From Algibacillus agarilyticus (lineage in GTDB: Bacteria > Pseudomonadota > Gammaproteobacteria > Enterobacterales > Alteromonadaceae): a DNA stretch of 64,000 bases. This document shows, piece by piece, positions 44,274-52,467 of the stretch; the stretch's first letter is position 1; every line of letters begins with the position of its first letter. The stretch is from the NCBI RefSeq assembly GCF_003286125.1, contig NZ_QMED01000022.1, positions 1-64,000 of the forward strand, given 5' to 3'. The position numbers and the translations under genes are program-made. The notes under the pieces were generated by a model. The model worked only from the letters and a program-made list of their open reading frames with translations. It searched no databases and was not told where the DNA came from.

Positions 44274-45677
44274 ATGATGAAAAAAAACATTATCGCTTAT
44301 GGATTTATCCTCTTCAGTTTGCTGGCATTCTATGTGTCAGCACAGCAACCATTAGCTTTTTCGGGCGCACAAGGATTTGGTAAATATACGCAAGGCGGCG
44401 CAGGTGGTCAGGTTTATCAAATAACGTCATTACTAGATGATCCAAACAACCCACAACCTGGTACTTTACGCCATGCGATTAAACAAAAAGGTTCACGCAT
44501 TGTGGTGTTTAATGTGTCGGGCTTTATTCAGCTAAAAGCGCCATTAAAAATTAGACACGGTTTTATTACGATTGCAGGCCAAACATCACCCCAAGGTATC
44601 GGGGTTAGAGGCGACACGGTTTCGATTAAAGCGGAGCAGGTGATTATTCGCTATGTTCGTTTTAGGTTAGGCAGCATAGCCAAAGATGAAGATGCATTAA
44701 CCGTGCGTGATTCAAATCACGTTATTATTGATCATTGCTCAATAAGTTGGGGAGTAGACGAGACCGCTTCGTTATATAACAACCGCAACACGACATTGCA
44801 ACACACCCTTATTTCAGAAAGCCTAAACAAAGCAGGTCACGACAAAGGTGCACATGGTTACGGTGGCATTTGGGGCGGCGCATCGGTTAGCTTTATTAAT
44901 AATGTTGTTGCTCATCACACCAGTCGTACACCCCGCATTAATGGTTATCGACTTAAGCCGACGTTTGCTCAAGATGAAAATTTTAGCGAGCTGGTTAACA
45001 ACGTTTTTTATAATTGGCAACATAACAATTTATATGGTGGCGAAAACGCGCGTTTTAACTTAAGCCATAATGTTTATATTCCTGGACCGGCAAGCAAAAA
45101 ACAGCGCTTTTTTGAATTTTATCCGGCTAAGACCCCTAATAATTTAACTAAAGCCTACATTGCGCATAATGTGTTTCGAACAAACGAGGCTATTACTAAA
45201 GAAAATAAGTTAGGTGTGAAATTTAGTTCAAAAATACCCCCTGCACAGCACGCTGCTATATTAGCTAACACGCCTTTATTCCCTTTAAAAAAATCACCTT
45301 TAAAAAATGCAATCAGTCCTACCGAGTTATTCATGGCTAAATCGCCTATCGACGTTTATAAAAAATTGATTATTGAACGTGAAGTGGGGGCTAATCGAAA
45401 CGCGCTTGGCTTCTTTTTAGACTCAGTTGATACACGTGTGTTAGCCGACATTGAACACCAAACAACAAGTCGAGGTACGCAAGGCATTATTGATACTGAG
45501 CTGCAATCAATTGAGAGTTGGCCTGTTTATTTAGCCGAATTTAGTGCTAACACGAAGCCGTATACAGATAAAAATAAAGACGGCATTGCTGATACTTGGT
45601 ATCAACATAATGGCTCTACTTTAAATAACCAAACATCGCATATAGAGCAATATATCGATCTTATTGGTGCTTTTTAA
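44274..45677 (+). CDS. Secreted PL1-type pectate lyase
   Basis: 467 residues from the ATG at 44274. Signal peptide ending YVSAQQ. Right-handed beta-helix with QGFGKYTQGGAGGQVYQITS, IIVRYVRFRLGS-type IIRYVRFRLGS, DALTVRDSNHVIIDHCSISW and WGVDETASLYNN, which match the WVDH-type calcium/substrate region of PL1. It cleaves de-esterified homogalacturonan by beta-elimination. The C-terminal 50 residues carry a Ca-binding-like DKNKDGIADTW. It lacks the extra modules seen in the three larger PL1 genes downstream. Confidence 0.88.
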   Translation: MMKKNIIAYGFILFSLLAFYVSAQQPLAFSGAQGFGKYTQGGAGGQVYQITSLLDDPNNPQPGTLRHAIKQKGSRIVVFNVSGFIQLKAPLKIRHGFITIAGQTSPQGIGVRGDTVSIKAEQVIIRYVRFRLGSIAKDEDALTVRDSNHVIIDHCSISWGVDETASLYNNRNTTLQHTLISESLNKAGHDKGAHGYGGIWGGASVSFINNVVAHHTSRTPRINGYRLKPTFAQDENFSELVNNVFYNWQHNNLYGGENARFNLSHNVYIPGPASKKQRFFEFYPAKTPNNLTKAYIAHNVFRTNEAITKENKLGVKFSSKIPPAQHAAILANTPLFPLKKSPLKNAISPTELFMAKSPIDVYKKLIIEREVGANRNALGFFLDSVDTRVLADIEHQTTSRGTQGIIDTELQSIESWPVYLAEFSANTKPYTDKNKDGIADTWYQHNGSTLNNQTSHIEQYIDLIGAF

Positions 45678-45799
45678 TCATTAAATCGACGGCAAGTTTT
45701 TATTAAGATGAGTTGGGTATATTGCTGATATCTACCCAGTCACTTGGGAATGCGACAGACCCGCTCATCTCGATTTGGTATCTATGGAGATATGTTAAC

Positions 45800-48136
45800 G
45801 TGCAAAAAAAACACGATGAACTAATAAATAAAGTCGTACCCAATACGCGTTTATTAACGGGCTGGCTAAGCGTTATTTCAAGGTTGTTAAGCCAATTATA
45901 TGCGGTTAAACGGCTAGCCTTATTGATATTTTTAAGCCAATCAGCATACGCACTCGAATCAATACCGCAAATTGAGTTTGATGCAATTGTGAGTGCTAAA
46001 CCGCAATTAATTCCGTCAAACAAACCTCATTATTTAACGATACAAGCCGCGCTTGATGCTGCACCTATTCAATTCCCTGATCAAAATAAAAAGCGGCATG
46101 TTATTTTTATCAGCGCGGGTGATTATTATGAAAAGCTGACGATCTCAAAACCGAATATCGCACTGGTTGGTAACGGTAAAACCACAACACGTATTCATTA
46201 TGATGCTTATTCAGGCTTACAAAAACCAGGTTCAGATAAACGTTGGGGTACGTTTGGCTCTGCCACATTAAACGTTAATCATTTAAATTTTTATGCTGAA
46301 AACTTAACGATCGAAAACAGTTATGATTTTCCGGCTAATGATAAGCTCGCTAAAACCGATCCTAAAAAAGAGCGGCATTCACAAGCGGTTGCGCTTATGG
46401 TTGGTGCCGGTGGCCATCATGCGGTGTTTAACCATGTTGCGGTTAAAGGTTATCAAGACACCGTCTTTATTGACGGCGGCATTAATTATTTCTATAACAG
46501 CGATATTTATGGCCATGTTGATTATATATTTGGTCGAGGTAATGCTTTATTTGAAGCGTCTACTATTATTAACCGCCGTCGACATGCGCCTAATAATCTT
46601 AAATATACGGGCTATGTTACCGCGCCAAGCACCGATAAAAAGCAGTTGTTTGGTTTTACCTTTATGAATTGCCGATTTGTACATGAACCCGGTGTGCCGG
46701 CTAATTCGGTGCCGTTAGGGCGGCCTTGGCATCCCACAACGACATTTAAAGATGGTCGTTATGCTGATCCTAATGCGATTGGTAAAACCGTAGTGCTCAA
46801 TAGCTTTTTAGATAAACACATCGCGCAAGTCGGTTGGAGCTCCATGAAAGGGACCAGTCGTATCGCGGGGCAAAAAGATGTATTTGAACCCGAAAGTGCC
46901 CGTTTTTTTGAATATGCCAATAGCGGTCCGGGGGCGGTAGTCAATCCAAAGCGTCGGCAGTTATCAACAGAAGACGCCGCATACTATAGCAAGCAAAATG
47001 TGTTAAGCGGCTGGCAGCCAAGTTTAAGTGCGGCGGTTGTTGGTGGTATTTCACCATTGGTGGCAGGTCAAGATGGTCGTGTTATTAAAGTCACCAATTT
47101 AAATAAGTCAGGTGAAGGTTCGTTTCAAGCCGCTTTAGCCGCGAAAGGTCCACGTAATATTGTTTTTACCGTAGCAGGTGTCATCGACCTTGATCGCTCA
47201 ATGCTTTCAATTACAGAGCCTTATGTCACCGTGCACGGCAATACGGCTCCAACGCCAGGGATAACGCTGATTAAAGGCGGTATTCGCATTATTACACATG
47301 ATGTAAAATTAACACATTTGCACATAAGACCTGGTGATGCAAACCTAGCAAAACGTTTTGGATGGGCACCCGATGCTGTCAGTATTAGCCGAGAAGGGGC
47401 TTACAATATATGGATCGACCATTGCTCGTTAACCTGGGCAGTTGATGAAAATATTGGGATTAGCAGTAGTCGTTTAAATGGTTATGCTGGCGCGAGTCAC
47501 GACATTTGGGTGTCTAATTCAATTATTGCTGAGGCGCTTGATTATGCGACTCACCGTAAAGGCAAACATTCGAAAGGCGTGTTGGTTCATGATTTTGTAC
47601 AAAACGTACATTTTTATCGTAATTTATTTGCGCACAATGATCGACGTAACGCCTACTTTAAAACCGCGGCAACCGGAACATTCATTAACAATGTGATCTA
47701 TAACCCGGGTTCTGGAGCTTTGCATATGGGGTATATTCCTGACGAATTTGCCGGTTATCGTGCTGAGTTACGTCGTCCAACCGTGAGCGTGATTGGCAAT
47801 ATATTATTGTATGGCCGCGATACGTATTCTGATTTAGCTTTGGCTTCGCACATGGGGCAGGCATATCAAGCCGACAACCTCGTGCTTAACTTATCTGCAG
47901 AGCCTATGCCAGTTGTTGATTCCGCTATTTTACCACTCTACGTTGAGCCTATTTATTCTCCTTTTACAGATAAGCTTGCCTCTGCAGTGCTGCTACCCGA
48001 TTTATTAAATTCGGTTGGGGCATTTCCCGCACAACGCGATCGCATTGATAAACGTATTGTTAGTTCAGTGACAGCGGGAACTGGGCGTATTATTGATAGC
48101 CAAGAATTAGTGGGCGGTTACCCCAGTGTTTTTTAA
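45800..48136 (+). CDS. CE8 pectin methylesterase fused to a PL1 pectate lyase
   Basis: 778 residues from GTG 45800, preceded by TGGAGA; an earlier TTG at 45713 would add 29 residues. Signal peptide within about 25-50 (LALLIFLSQSAYALES). N-terminal CE8 esterase (about 75-405): RHSQAVALMVGAG, GYQDTVFIDGG, GHVDYIFGRGNALFE and LGRPWHPTT carry the two catalytic Asp, Gln and Arg. C-terminal PL1 lyase (about 425-775): GEGSFQAALAAKGPRNIVF, WIDHCSLTWAVDENIGI and RNLFAHNDRRNAYFKTA. The enzyme can remove methyl esters and then cleave the de-esterified chain. Confidence 0.9.
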   Translation: MQKKHDELINKVVPNTRLLTGWLSVISRLLSQLYAVKRLALLIFLSQSAYALESIPQIEFDAIVSAKPQLIPSNKPHYLTIQAALDAAPIQFPDQNKKRHVIFISAGDYYEKLTISKPNIALVGNGKTTTRIHYDAYSGLQKPGSDKRWGTFGSATLNVNHLNFYAENLTIENSYDFPANDKLAKTDPKKERHSQAVALMVGAGGHHAVFNHVAVKGYQDTVFIDGGINYFYNSDIYGHVDYIFGRGNALFEASTIINRRRHAPNNLKYTGYVTAPSTDKKQLFGFTFMNCRFVHEPGVPANSVPLGRPWHPTTTFKDGRYADPNAIGKTVVLNSFLDKHIAQVGWSSMKGTSRIAGQKDVFEPESARFFEYANSGPGAVVNPKRRQLSTEDAAYYSKQNVLSGWQPSLSAAVVGGISPLVAGQDGRVIKVTNLNKSGEGSFQAALAAKGPRNIVFTVAGVIDLDRSMLSITEPYVTVHGNTAPTPGITLIKGGIRIITHDVKLTHLHIRPGDANLAKRFGWAPDAVSISREGAYNIWIDHCSLTWAVDENIGISSSRLNGYAGASHDIWVSNSIIAEALDYATHRKGKHSKGVLVHDFVQNVHFYRNLFAHNDRRNAYFKTAATGTFINNVIYNPGSGALHMGYIPDEFAGYRAELRRPTVSVIGNILLYGRDTYSDLALASHMGQAYQADNLVLNLSAEPMPVVDSAILPLYVEPIYSPFTDKLASAVLLPDLLNSVGAFPAQRDRIDKRIVSSVTAGTGRIIDSQELVGGYPSVF

Positions 48137-48332
48137 CCTGAACGCCCTAGATAACAAATTAGCTAATGCATTGTATTATTGTAATTGTTTATGGTTTTAA
48201 AATATGAAGTGGTCGTGAAATAAGTGCTTCATTTTATTGCCATAATTAACCATTGAATTTTCATTTTTCTAGCGAGTTATCGCCACTTTTTCTTGCAATG
48301 ATTATCACGACCCAAACAAGAGGAAGTCAATC

Positions 48333-48593
48333 ATGAAAAAACTATTTGTATGTGCATCACTCGCCATTACTTTAACCGCGGTAAACGGAGGTGTAATAGC
48401 TGGTAGTATTTCAGGCTGGGAGTACAAGGGTAGCTCAAACGGCCACGCTATATGGGAGGCAACAAGGCTCGGTGCTTGCGCCATAGTAAACACCTCCAAA
48501 GGGGGTAAAATATTATCCAGAAACAAGATTAGAGCTGGAAAAAAAGGGGACACCATTCGAGTCAAGCCAGGGCAGGGTATCTCAAATTGCTAA
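48333..48593 (+). CDS. Small secreted protein of unknown function
   Basis: 86 residues. Strong AAGAGGA ribosome site; signal peptide about 1-23 (ITLTAVNGGVIAGS). The mature part has about 60 residues with two Cys (ACAIV, ISNC) that could form a disulphide, and is Gly-, Lys- and Ser-rich. I recognise no family. It follows the CE8-PL1 gene on the same strand with 196 bp between, and a hairpin terminator comes after it. Its presence as a separate expressed gene is supported by the start context and signal. Confidence 0.65.
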   Translation: MKKLFVCASLAITLTAVNGGVIAGSISGWEYKGSSNGHAIWEATRLGACAIVNTSKGGKILSRNKIRAGKKGDTIRVKPGQGISNC

Positions 48594-48611
48594 AGGGTAG
48601 TATCAGTAAAA

Positions 48612-48637
48612 CAAGCCCCATTACTCACAGGGGCTTG
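48612..48637. terminator. Hairpin terminator after the small secreted gene
   Basis: CAAGCCCC (48612-48619) pairs with GGGGCTTG (48630-48637) around a 10-nt loop, 19 bp after the stop codon. It is GC-rich but lacks a clear T-run. Confidence 0.6.
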
Positions 48638-49096
48638 CAACCCTCCCTCCCCTAAAAAAACCACCAACCAATCAACCCATTGATCTACAGGTCTACTGGA
48701 TCAGTGGGCTATACTGGTCTAGAAATTCGCCCTATTAACACTTAAAGGTATATACATGTCTTTCAACATCCTAATCAATAACGGGACTCTGTGCGTAATA
48801 ACATGATGCCGATCGCTTATTAGGTGATCGCGATGAATGAAAATATGCACCAGATACAGTTCTTTGGCTTACTAAATCGACGACTTCACCACTAGGGTTA
48901 GTATTCGGTAACGATCGTGCAGGACAGGCACAAATAAGCTTTTGCAACTCAAACCTAACGCCTGCTTTTGGCTAATTTACTGCCATAAAAAGTTTAACGG
49001 ACAATGTCTATCATCCTTTAAATTAGTTGTTAACGATGCCTGTCCCACACGATTTGTTCTCTCAAAGCCTATATATTTGTGTAATTGGCTAACCAA
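48638..49096. other. Intergenic region at the left edge of the defence islet
   Basis: About 460 bp. It holds the left direct repeat (48943-49024). Upstream of that, a stretch near 48830-48975 reads KYAPDTVLWLTKSTTSPLGL in one frame but contains stops and no start, so it may be a decayed coding fragment. No intact gene is seen. Confidence 0.45.
48943..49024. repeat. Imperfect direct repeat, left flank of the defence islet
   Basis: Aligns by eye with 51251-51348. Shared blocks include CTAACG, CTGCTTTTGGCTAATT, TTTAACGGACAAT and GTCTATCATCCT; the right copy has a roughly 19-bp insertion before the last block. The pair encloses the ATPase/effector gene pair. Confidence 0.8.
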
Positions 49097-49855
49097 TTAA
49101 CCAACTAACCCTAATATCTCATATGTGTCACTACCGTAGTGATCTAAAAGCATGAGAGGAAAACCGCTGATTACAGCCACTTGGTCATATGGTCGATGCT
49201 TCTCCATTTGCCTTTCAAACAGCGTTACCATACATATTGGCGATGTTGGAAGTTCCAAAACGTCAGTGATCAAGCAGTTTGCTCTTGATAAGTGCTGTTT
49301 GGCAATACGACTCCAAGTATCTTGAGTATAAAGCCCCCAGTTGAGAAACTGCTTGTCCATTTCTGGTGCCGTATTTACCCATTTCTTGTAATTAGCCAGA
49401 TCTATTGTCTCGTGAGTAAGGTATTCGACTTCGTTACCTTTTTGGTGGCGTATAGCCTCTACCATTGGATAACTAACACATAGCAAACCTTTATCTTGAG
49501 CATTATTAAATAGTTCAACCATATGACGAATTTTATTGTCGTCAGCGTTAGAGCAGTGACAGTCGTAGTCGAAGAATAGATAAATTTCACTTATGTTTTC
49601 AGGATCTTCTATTTCTATAACCGCTAGGTCATCATCTGTTGGATTTTCCCTATTTTCTAGCTGTTCGTAAATGAACTCGTAAGTATCAAAATATTCATCT
49701 TTTGTTATCTCGCGAAACAATTTATAGATATTCATGCCGTAAGCAGTTTGAATTACGAGCTTATTGTCTCTATCGAATATTGTATTCCTTAGATTTCGTG
49801 CAATATTAGGCTCTGCTTTTTCCCCTTCAAAAATAAATAAGACATTGCTACTCAT
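49097..49855 (-). CDS. TOPRIM/RloB-like effector paired with an AAA ATPase
   Basis: 252 residues from the ATG at 49855, which overlaps the ATPase stop by 8 bases (ATGAGTAG). No signal or membrane segment. An N-terminal VLFIFEGEKAEPNIARNLRN carries an acidic Glu, and a later IYLFFDYDCHCSN supplies an Asp-x-Asp; together these look like the metal-binding E...DxD of TOPRIM/RloB-type nucleases. The remaining sequence is not recognisable. In AriA/AriB (PARIS), Gabija and AbiL/RloAB pairs an ATPase controls a nuclease of this kind, so a phage-defence effector role is likely but not proven. Confidence 0.7.
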   Translation of the reverse strand: MSSNVLFIFEGEKAEPNIARNLRNTIFDRDNKLVIQTAYGMNIYKLFREITKDEYFDTYEFIYEQLENRENPTDDDLAVIEIEDPENISEIYLFFDYDCHCSNADDNKIRHMVELFNNAQDKGLLCVSYPMVEAIRHQKGNEVEYLTHETIDLANYKKWVNTAPEMDKQFLNWGLYTQDTWSRIAKQHLSRANCLITDVLELPTSPICMVTLFERQMEKHRPYDQVAVISGFPLMLLDHYGSDTYEILGLVG

Positions 49856-50966
49856 CAAATGCACCTGCGCGGTACATTTTCTCTAGGTTGTGCGCTTTGC
49901 GTAGCTCTCTATCGGTTAGTTTGTATAGCGGCTTCAAAGAGCTCTGATCTAGGATGTAATAGCAATCAGGGCGGAGTACATGGTTAGATAACAGAGTGCT
50001 ATTATGAGTCGTGATGATTGATTGACACGATGTTTTAGATACTAGTTTCACTATTCGTTTTGAAAGAGCAAAGTGATAGTAGGCGTCGAACTCATCAATG
50101 TAAGCGAAGGAAATTTCTTCATTCAGAATTTTAAGATACCAGTAATAGAAATTACCAAGCGATACAGTACCAGTAGAAGCAATCTGTGAAAATTCGATGC
50201 TTTTGTTACCAAAATCGAATTCGATTTGCTCCTTACCTGTGTCACCAGCCTGAATTAGCTTACACTCAACTCCAGATTCATTGAGGAAGGTTTCAAAATC
50301 TTCTAGTTTATCTTGCTCAATAATACGCTGTGAAATTCGTTTTGTTTCTAGAGGTTTACCGTGAAACTCTGTCGTTTTGGTTAGAGTTCGAAAAAATACC
50401 ATTCCTTCAACAAATTTGATGAACTGGAAAAAAGCCGCAGATTCTTTAGTTTTTTCAAGCAGGGCATTCGATTCAAGAAATTTAATTGGAGATATTTTGC
50501 GACCCGTGAAATCATTCTTTAGGTGCTCTGCGCCAACAAAGTTATAGAAAGCAATTGGAGATTTTCTACGATCAATACTAACGACTTTTTTTTCGTCGAT
50601 ATAGAGTTCCTCAAAGACGGTTTCAGCACAGTTTTCTTTGCCATAGTGATAGATCACTTTTATACCATTGAACTCGAATATGTATGTAAACTCTGCTAAT
50701 GAACCTTCATCCATGCTAGCGTTTAAGTAATTGAGGTGCAGTGACGGAATGATGTTGGGGCTATCTAGTAGATGACATGTCAGATCAAGAATCGCTAATC
50801 CAAGGTTCGATTTGCCTGCACCGTTACCACCGTACATTACAGCGCTGCCTACAACACCATTTTTTACAGCGTGTGAGTTAAACTCGTATGATTTATCAGT
50901 GCGTAGGTTTACCTCAAACTCTTCGCCGAAGTTACGAAAACCTCTAACCTTTAGACTACATAGCAT
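49848..50966 (-). CDS. AAA15/COG1106-type ATPase of a putative defence module
   Basis: 372 residues from the ATG at 50966; the frame continues 48 codons upstream but those encode nothing family-like. Walker A GGNGAGKSNL (about 47-56 of this start), ABC-like signature STGTVSLGNFYYWYLKIL, Walker B ISFAYIDEFDAYYHFALS, and the late His of SIITTHNSTLLSNHVL, typical of the OLD/AAA15 class. The start LKVRGFRNFGEEFEVNL matches the beginning of this family. It is translated with the downstream effector. These ATPases sense phage or DNA signals in known systems; that role here is inferred. Confidence 0.85.
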   Translation of the reverse strand: MLCSLKVRGFRNFGEEFEVNLRTDKSYEFNSHAVKNGVVGSAVMYGGNGAGKSNLGLAILDLTCHLLDSPNIIPSLHLNYLNASMDEGSLAEFTYIFEFNGIKVIYHYGKENCAETVFEELYIDEKKVVSIDRRKSPIAFYNFVGAEHLKNDFTGRKISPIKFLESNALLEKTKESAAFFQFIKFVEGMVFFRTLTKTTEFHGKPLETKRISQRIIEQDKLEDFETFLNESGVECKLIQAGDTGKEQIEFDFGNKSIEFSQIASTGTVSLGNFYYWYLKILNEEISFAYIDEFDAYYHFALSKRIVKLVSKTSCQSIITTHNSTLLSNHVLRPDCYYILDQSSLKPLYKLTDRELRKAHNLEKMYRAGAFDE

Positions 50967-51425
50967 TTTTCTGTGCTCTATATTTAGTTTGTTAACATAT
51001 AAATACCATATTATAGAACAATCACCGTAAAAAAAATACGGCAGAGTTGCTTGGCTCGCAACATGGTTAAGAGATTTTGAGATAAAGGTAACACCAAACG
51101 TGATCCACATGGGTGAATGTGAATAGAGATCTAAGCGGTCTTTCTATACCTGAAGTTATTGATGAGTTGCTAATATTCTATTTTCAGAAACTCGTTTTTG
51201 TCCAAAAACATGTTTGAGCGAACTTCCGTTAATCGTTTATAACGGCCTTTAGCAATTCAAAGCCTAACGTCTGCTTTTGGCTAATTGCGGCTATTAAAAT
51301 TTTAACGGACAATACCTGCTTCTAAAAGCTGTCTATCATCCTCTAATTGCCAAACCTCAGCTATCTGAGCCACCAAACTTAAACGTTTTAATCTTTATGG
51401 TCCACTTACCGCAACCTATACGTAA
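50967..51425. other. Intergenic region at the right edge of the defence islet
   Basis: About 460 bp, holding the putative promoter of the ATPase gene and the right direct repeat (51251-51348). No gene is seen. Confidence 0.5.
51251..51348. repeat. Imperfect direct repeat, right flank of the defence islet
   Basis: Second copy of the repeat at 48943-49024, with CTGCTTTTGGCTAATTGC and TTTAACGGACAATACC blocks. Such repeats are found scattered in related genomes as far as I recall, so recombination between copies could have delivered the islet. Confidence 0.8.
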
Positions 51426-51576
51426 CTATAAATTTAAAATTACTTCGTGGGCATTTGAATGCGATAAAGAATACTGTACTCCATTATATTCAAAATCTTC
51501 CCAGTTCTGTTTGCTTATCTGATGTAGCGCTGTATTTCTGCTGCAACTGAGTACCTTTATATTGGGTTTTTCAATC
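51426..51576 (-). pseudogene. Small C-terminal coding fragment
   Basis: On the minus strand an open frame ends at TAG (51426-51428) and reads IEKPNIKVLSCSRNTALHQI, then SKQNWEDFEYNGVQYSLSHS and NAHEVILNL. The composition is protein-like, but no start codon is in place and a TAG precedes it. It lies just downstream of the LamG gene stop, in another frame. It is probably the end of a lost gene; identity unknown. Confidence 0.35.
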
Positions 51577-51585
51577 TATTTTATT

Positions 51586-52392
51586 TTAAGGTGACGTTAT
51601 AGCAGACAACGTGAGAAATTCGTTGGGCGTTAACGCTTTATCTGAAATACGAACAAGAGCCATATTGCCATTAAACCAATATTTTTTGTTGAGTCTGGCG
51701 CCAATTGAAGTGAGTGCTGATGCGGCAATGGGTTCATAGGTTACCGTGCCAGATAGCTCTTGTTTACCATTGACGAATGCTGAAAATACTTGGTTTTTGT
51801 AAGTCATGGCAACGTGTACCCATTCGTTAACAGGATGCACCAGGTTTTCATCGACTAAGGTTAACTTTGAATTATCCGATTTTATATATGTGTCTAAATA
51901 CCATTGTGCTTGATCGTTTAAACGCAATTCAAGTGTAATTCGACGGTTCGGGTTTTCTGCGCTTTCAATATGAAAAAAACGAGGTTGAGTATTAAGTGGG
52001 TAAGCATCATTAGGTTTGATTATCGCTTCAATGCTAAATTCTTCTGCGCCTAGCAGAGGGTTATTTTTAACCACGAGCCTATCGCCAACACCATCAAATT
52101 CAATCACTTTAGCCAATACGGAACCTGTGTTTGCCTTATTCGTTTTATTAAGGGATATATCGTTATTAACGTTTATTACACGCGGATCACCTTCAACGGT
52201 TATGTTGAGGTTTGGATCGAACTGTAAAGCATCTAAACGCCAGGTTATTTGCTTGGTTGAGCTTGTCTGCTCTGCTGTGCAAGCGGTTAAACATAACGCT
52301 GTAAATAAGGCTGATAATATTTTAGTTAAACTGACTAAAAAAGGGGTTGCATTTGACGTTTTACTTAGCCAATTATTGAGTTTATATTTCAT
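51586..52392 (-). CDS. LamG/concanavalin-like lipoprotein
   Basis: 268 residues from the ATG at 52392 (MKYKLNNWLSK). The lipoprotein signal ends in CLTAC, so it is likely on the outer membrane. Residues about 90-260 form a LamG/Laminin-G-3-type beta-sandwich: VIEFDGVGDRLVVKNNPLLG, EEFSIEAIIKPND, NEWVHVAMTYKNQVFSAFVN, GNMALVRISDKALTPNEF. No catalytic motif is visible. Such domains bind carbohydrate, and the position beside pectate lyases suggests a surface pectin-binding role. Confidence 0.8.
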   Translation of the reverse strand: MKYKLNNWLSKTSNATPFLVSLTKILSALFTALCLTACTAEQTSSTKQITWRLDALQFDPNLNITVEGDPRVINVNNDISLNKTNKANTGSVLAKVIEFDGVGDRLVVKNNPLLGAEEFSIEAIIKPNDAYPLNTQPRFFHIESAENPNRRITLELRLNDQAQWYLDTYIKSDNSKLTLVDENLVHPVNEWVHVAMTYKNQVFSAFVNGKQELSGTVTYEPIAASALTSIGARLNKKYWFNGNMALVRISDKALTPNEFLTLSAITSP

Positions 52393-52426
52393 GTTTAATG
52401 CCACTATGTTACTGATTTAAATGCAG

Positions 52427-52449
52427 AAAGGGCTCTAAAAGAACCCTTT
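52427..52449. terminator. Hairpin after the CBM13-bearing PL1 gene
   Basis: AAAGGGCTCT and AGAACCCTTT form a stem with one wobble, 19 bp beyond the stop of the minus-strand PL1 gene at 52468. A TT/A-rich stretch follows on the minus strand. Confidence 0.5.
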
Positions 52450-52467
52450 AAATAATTTGACTAATCG

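Noticed and set aside
48943-51348. Integron cassette (attC sites) explanation for the flanking repeats
   Set aside because: The repeats contain a CCTAAC-like block but lack a matching GTTRRRY partner and the long attC stem, and no integrase is near.
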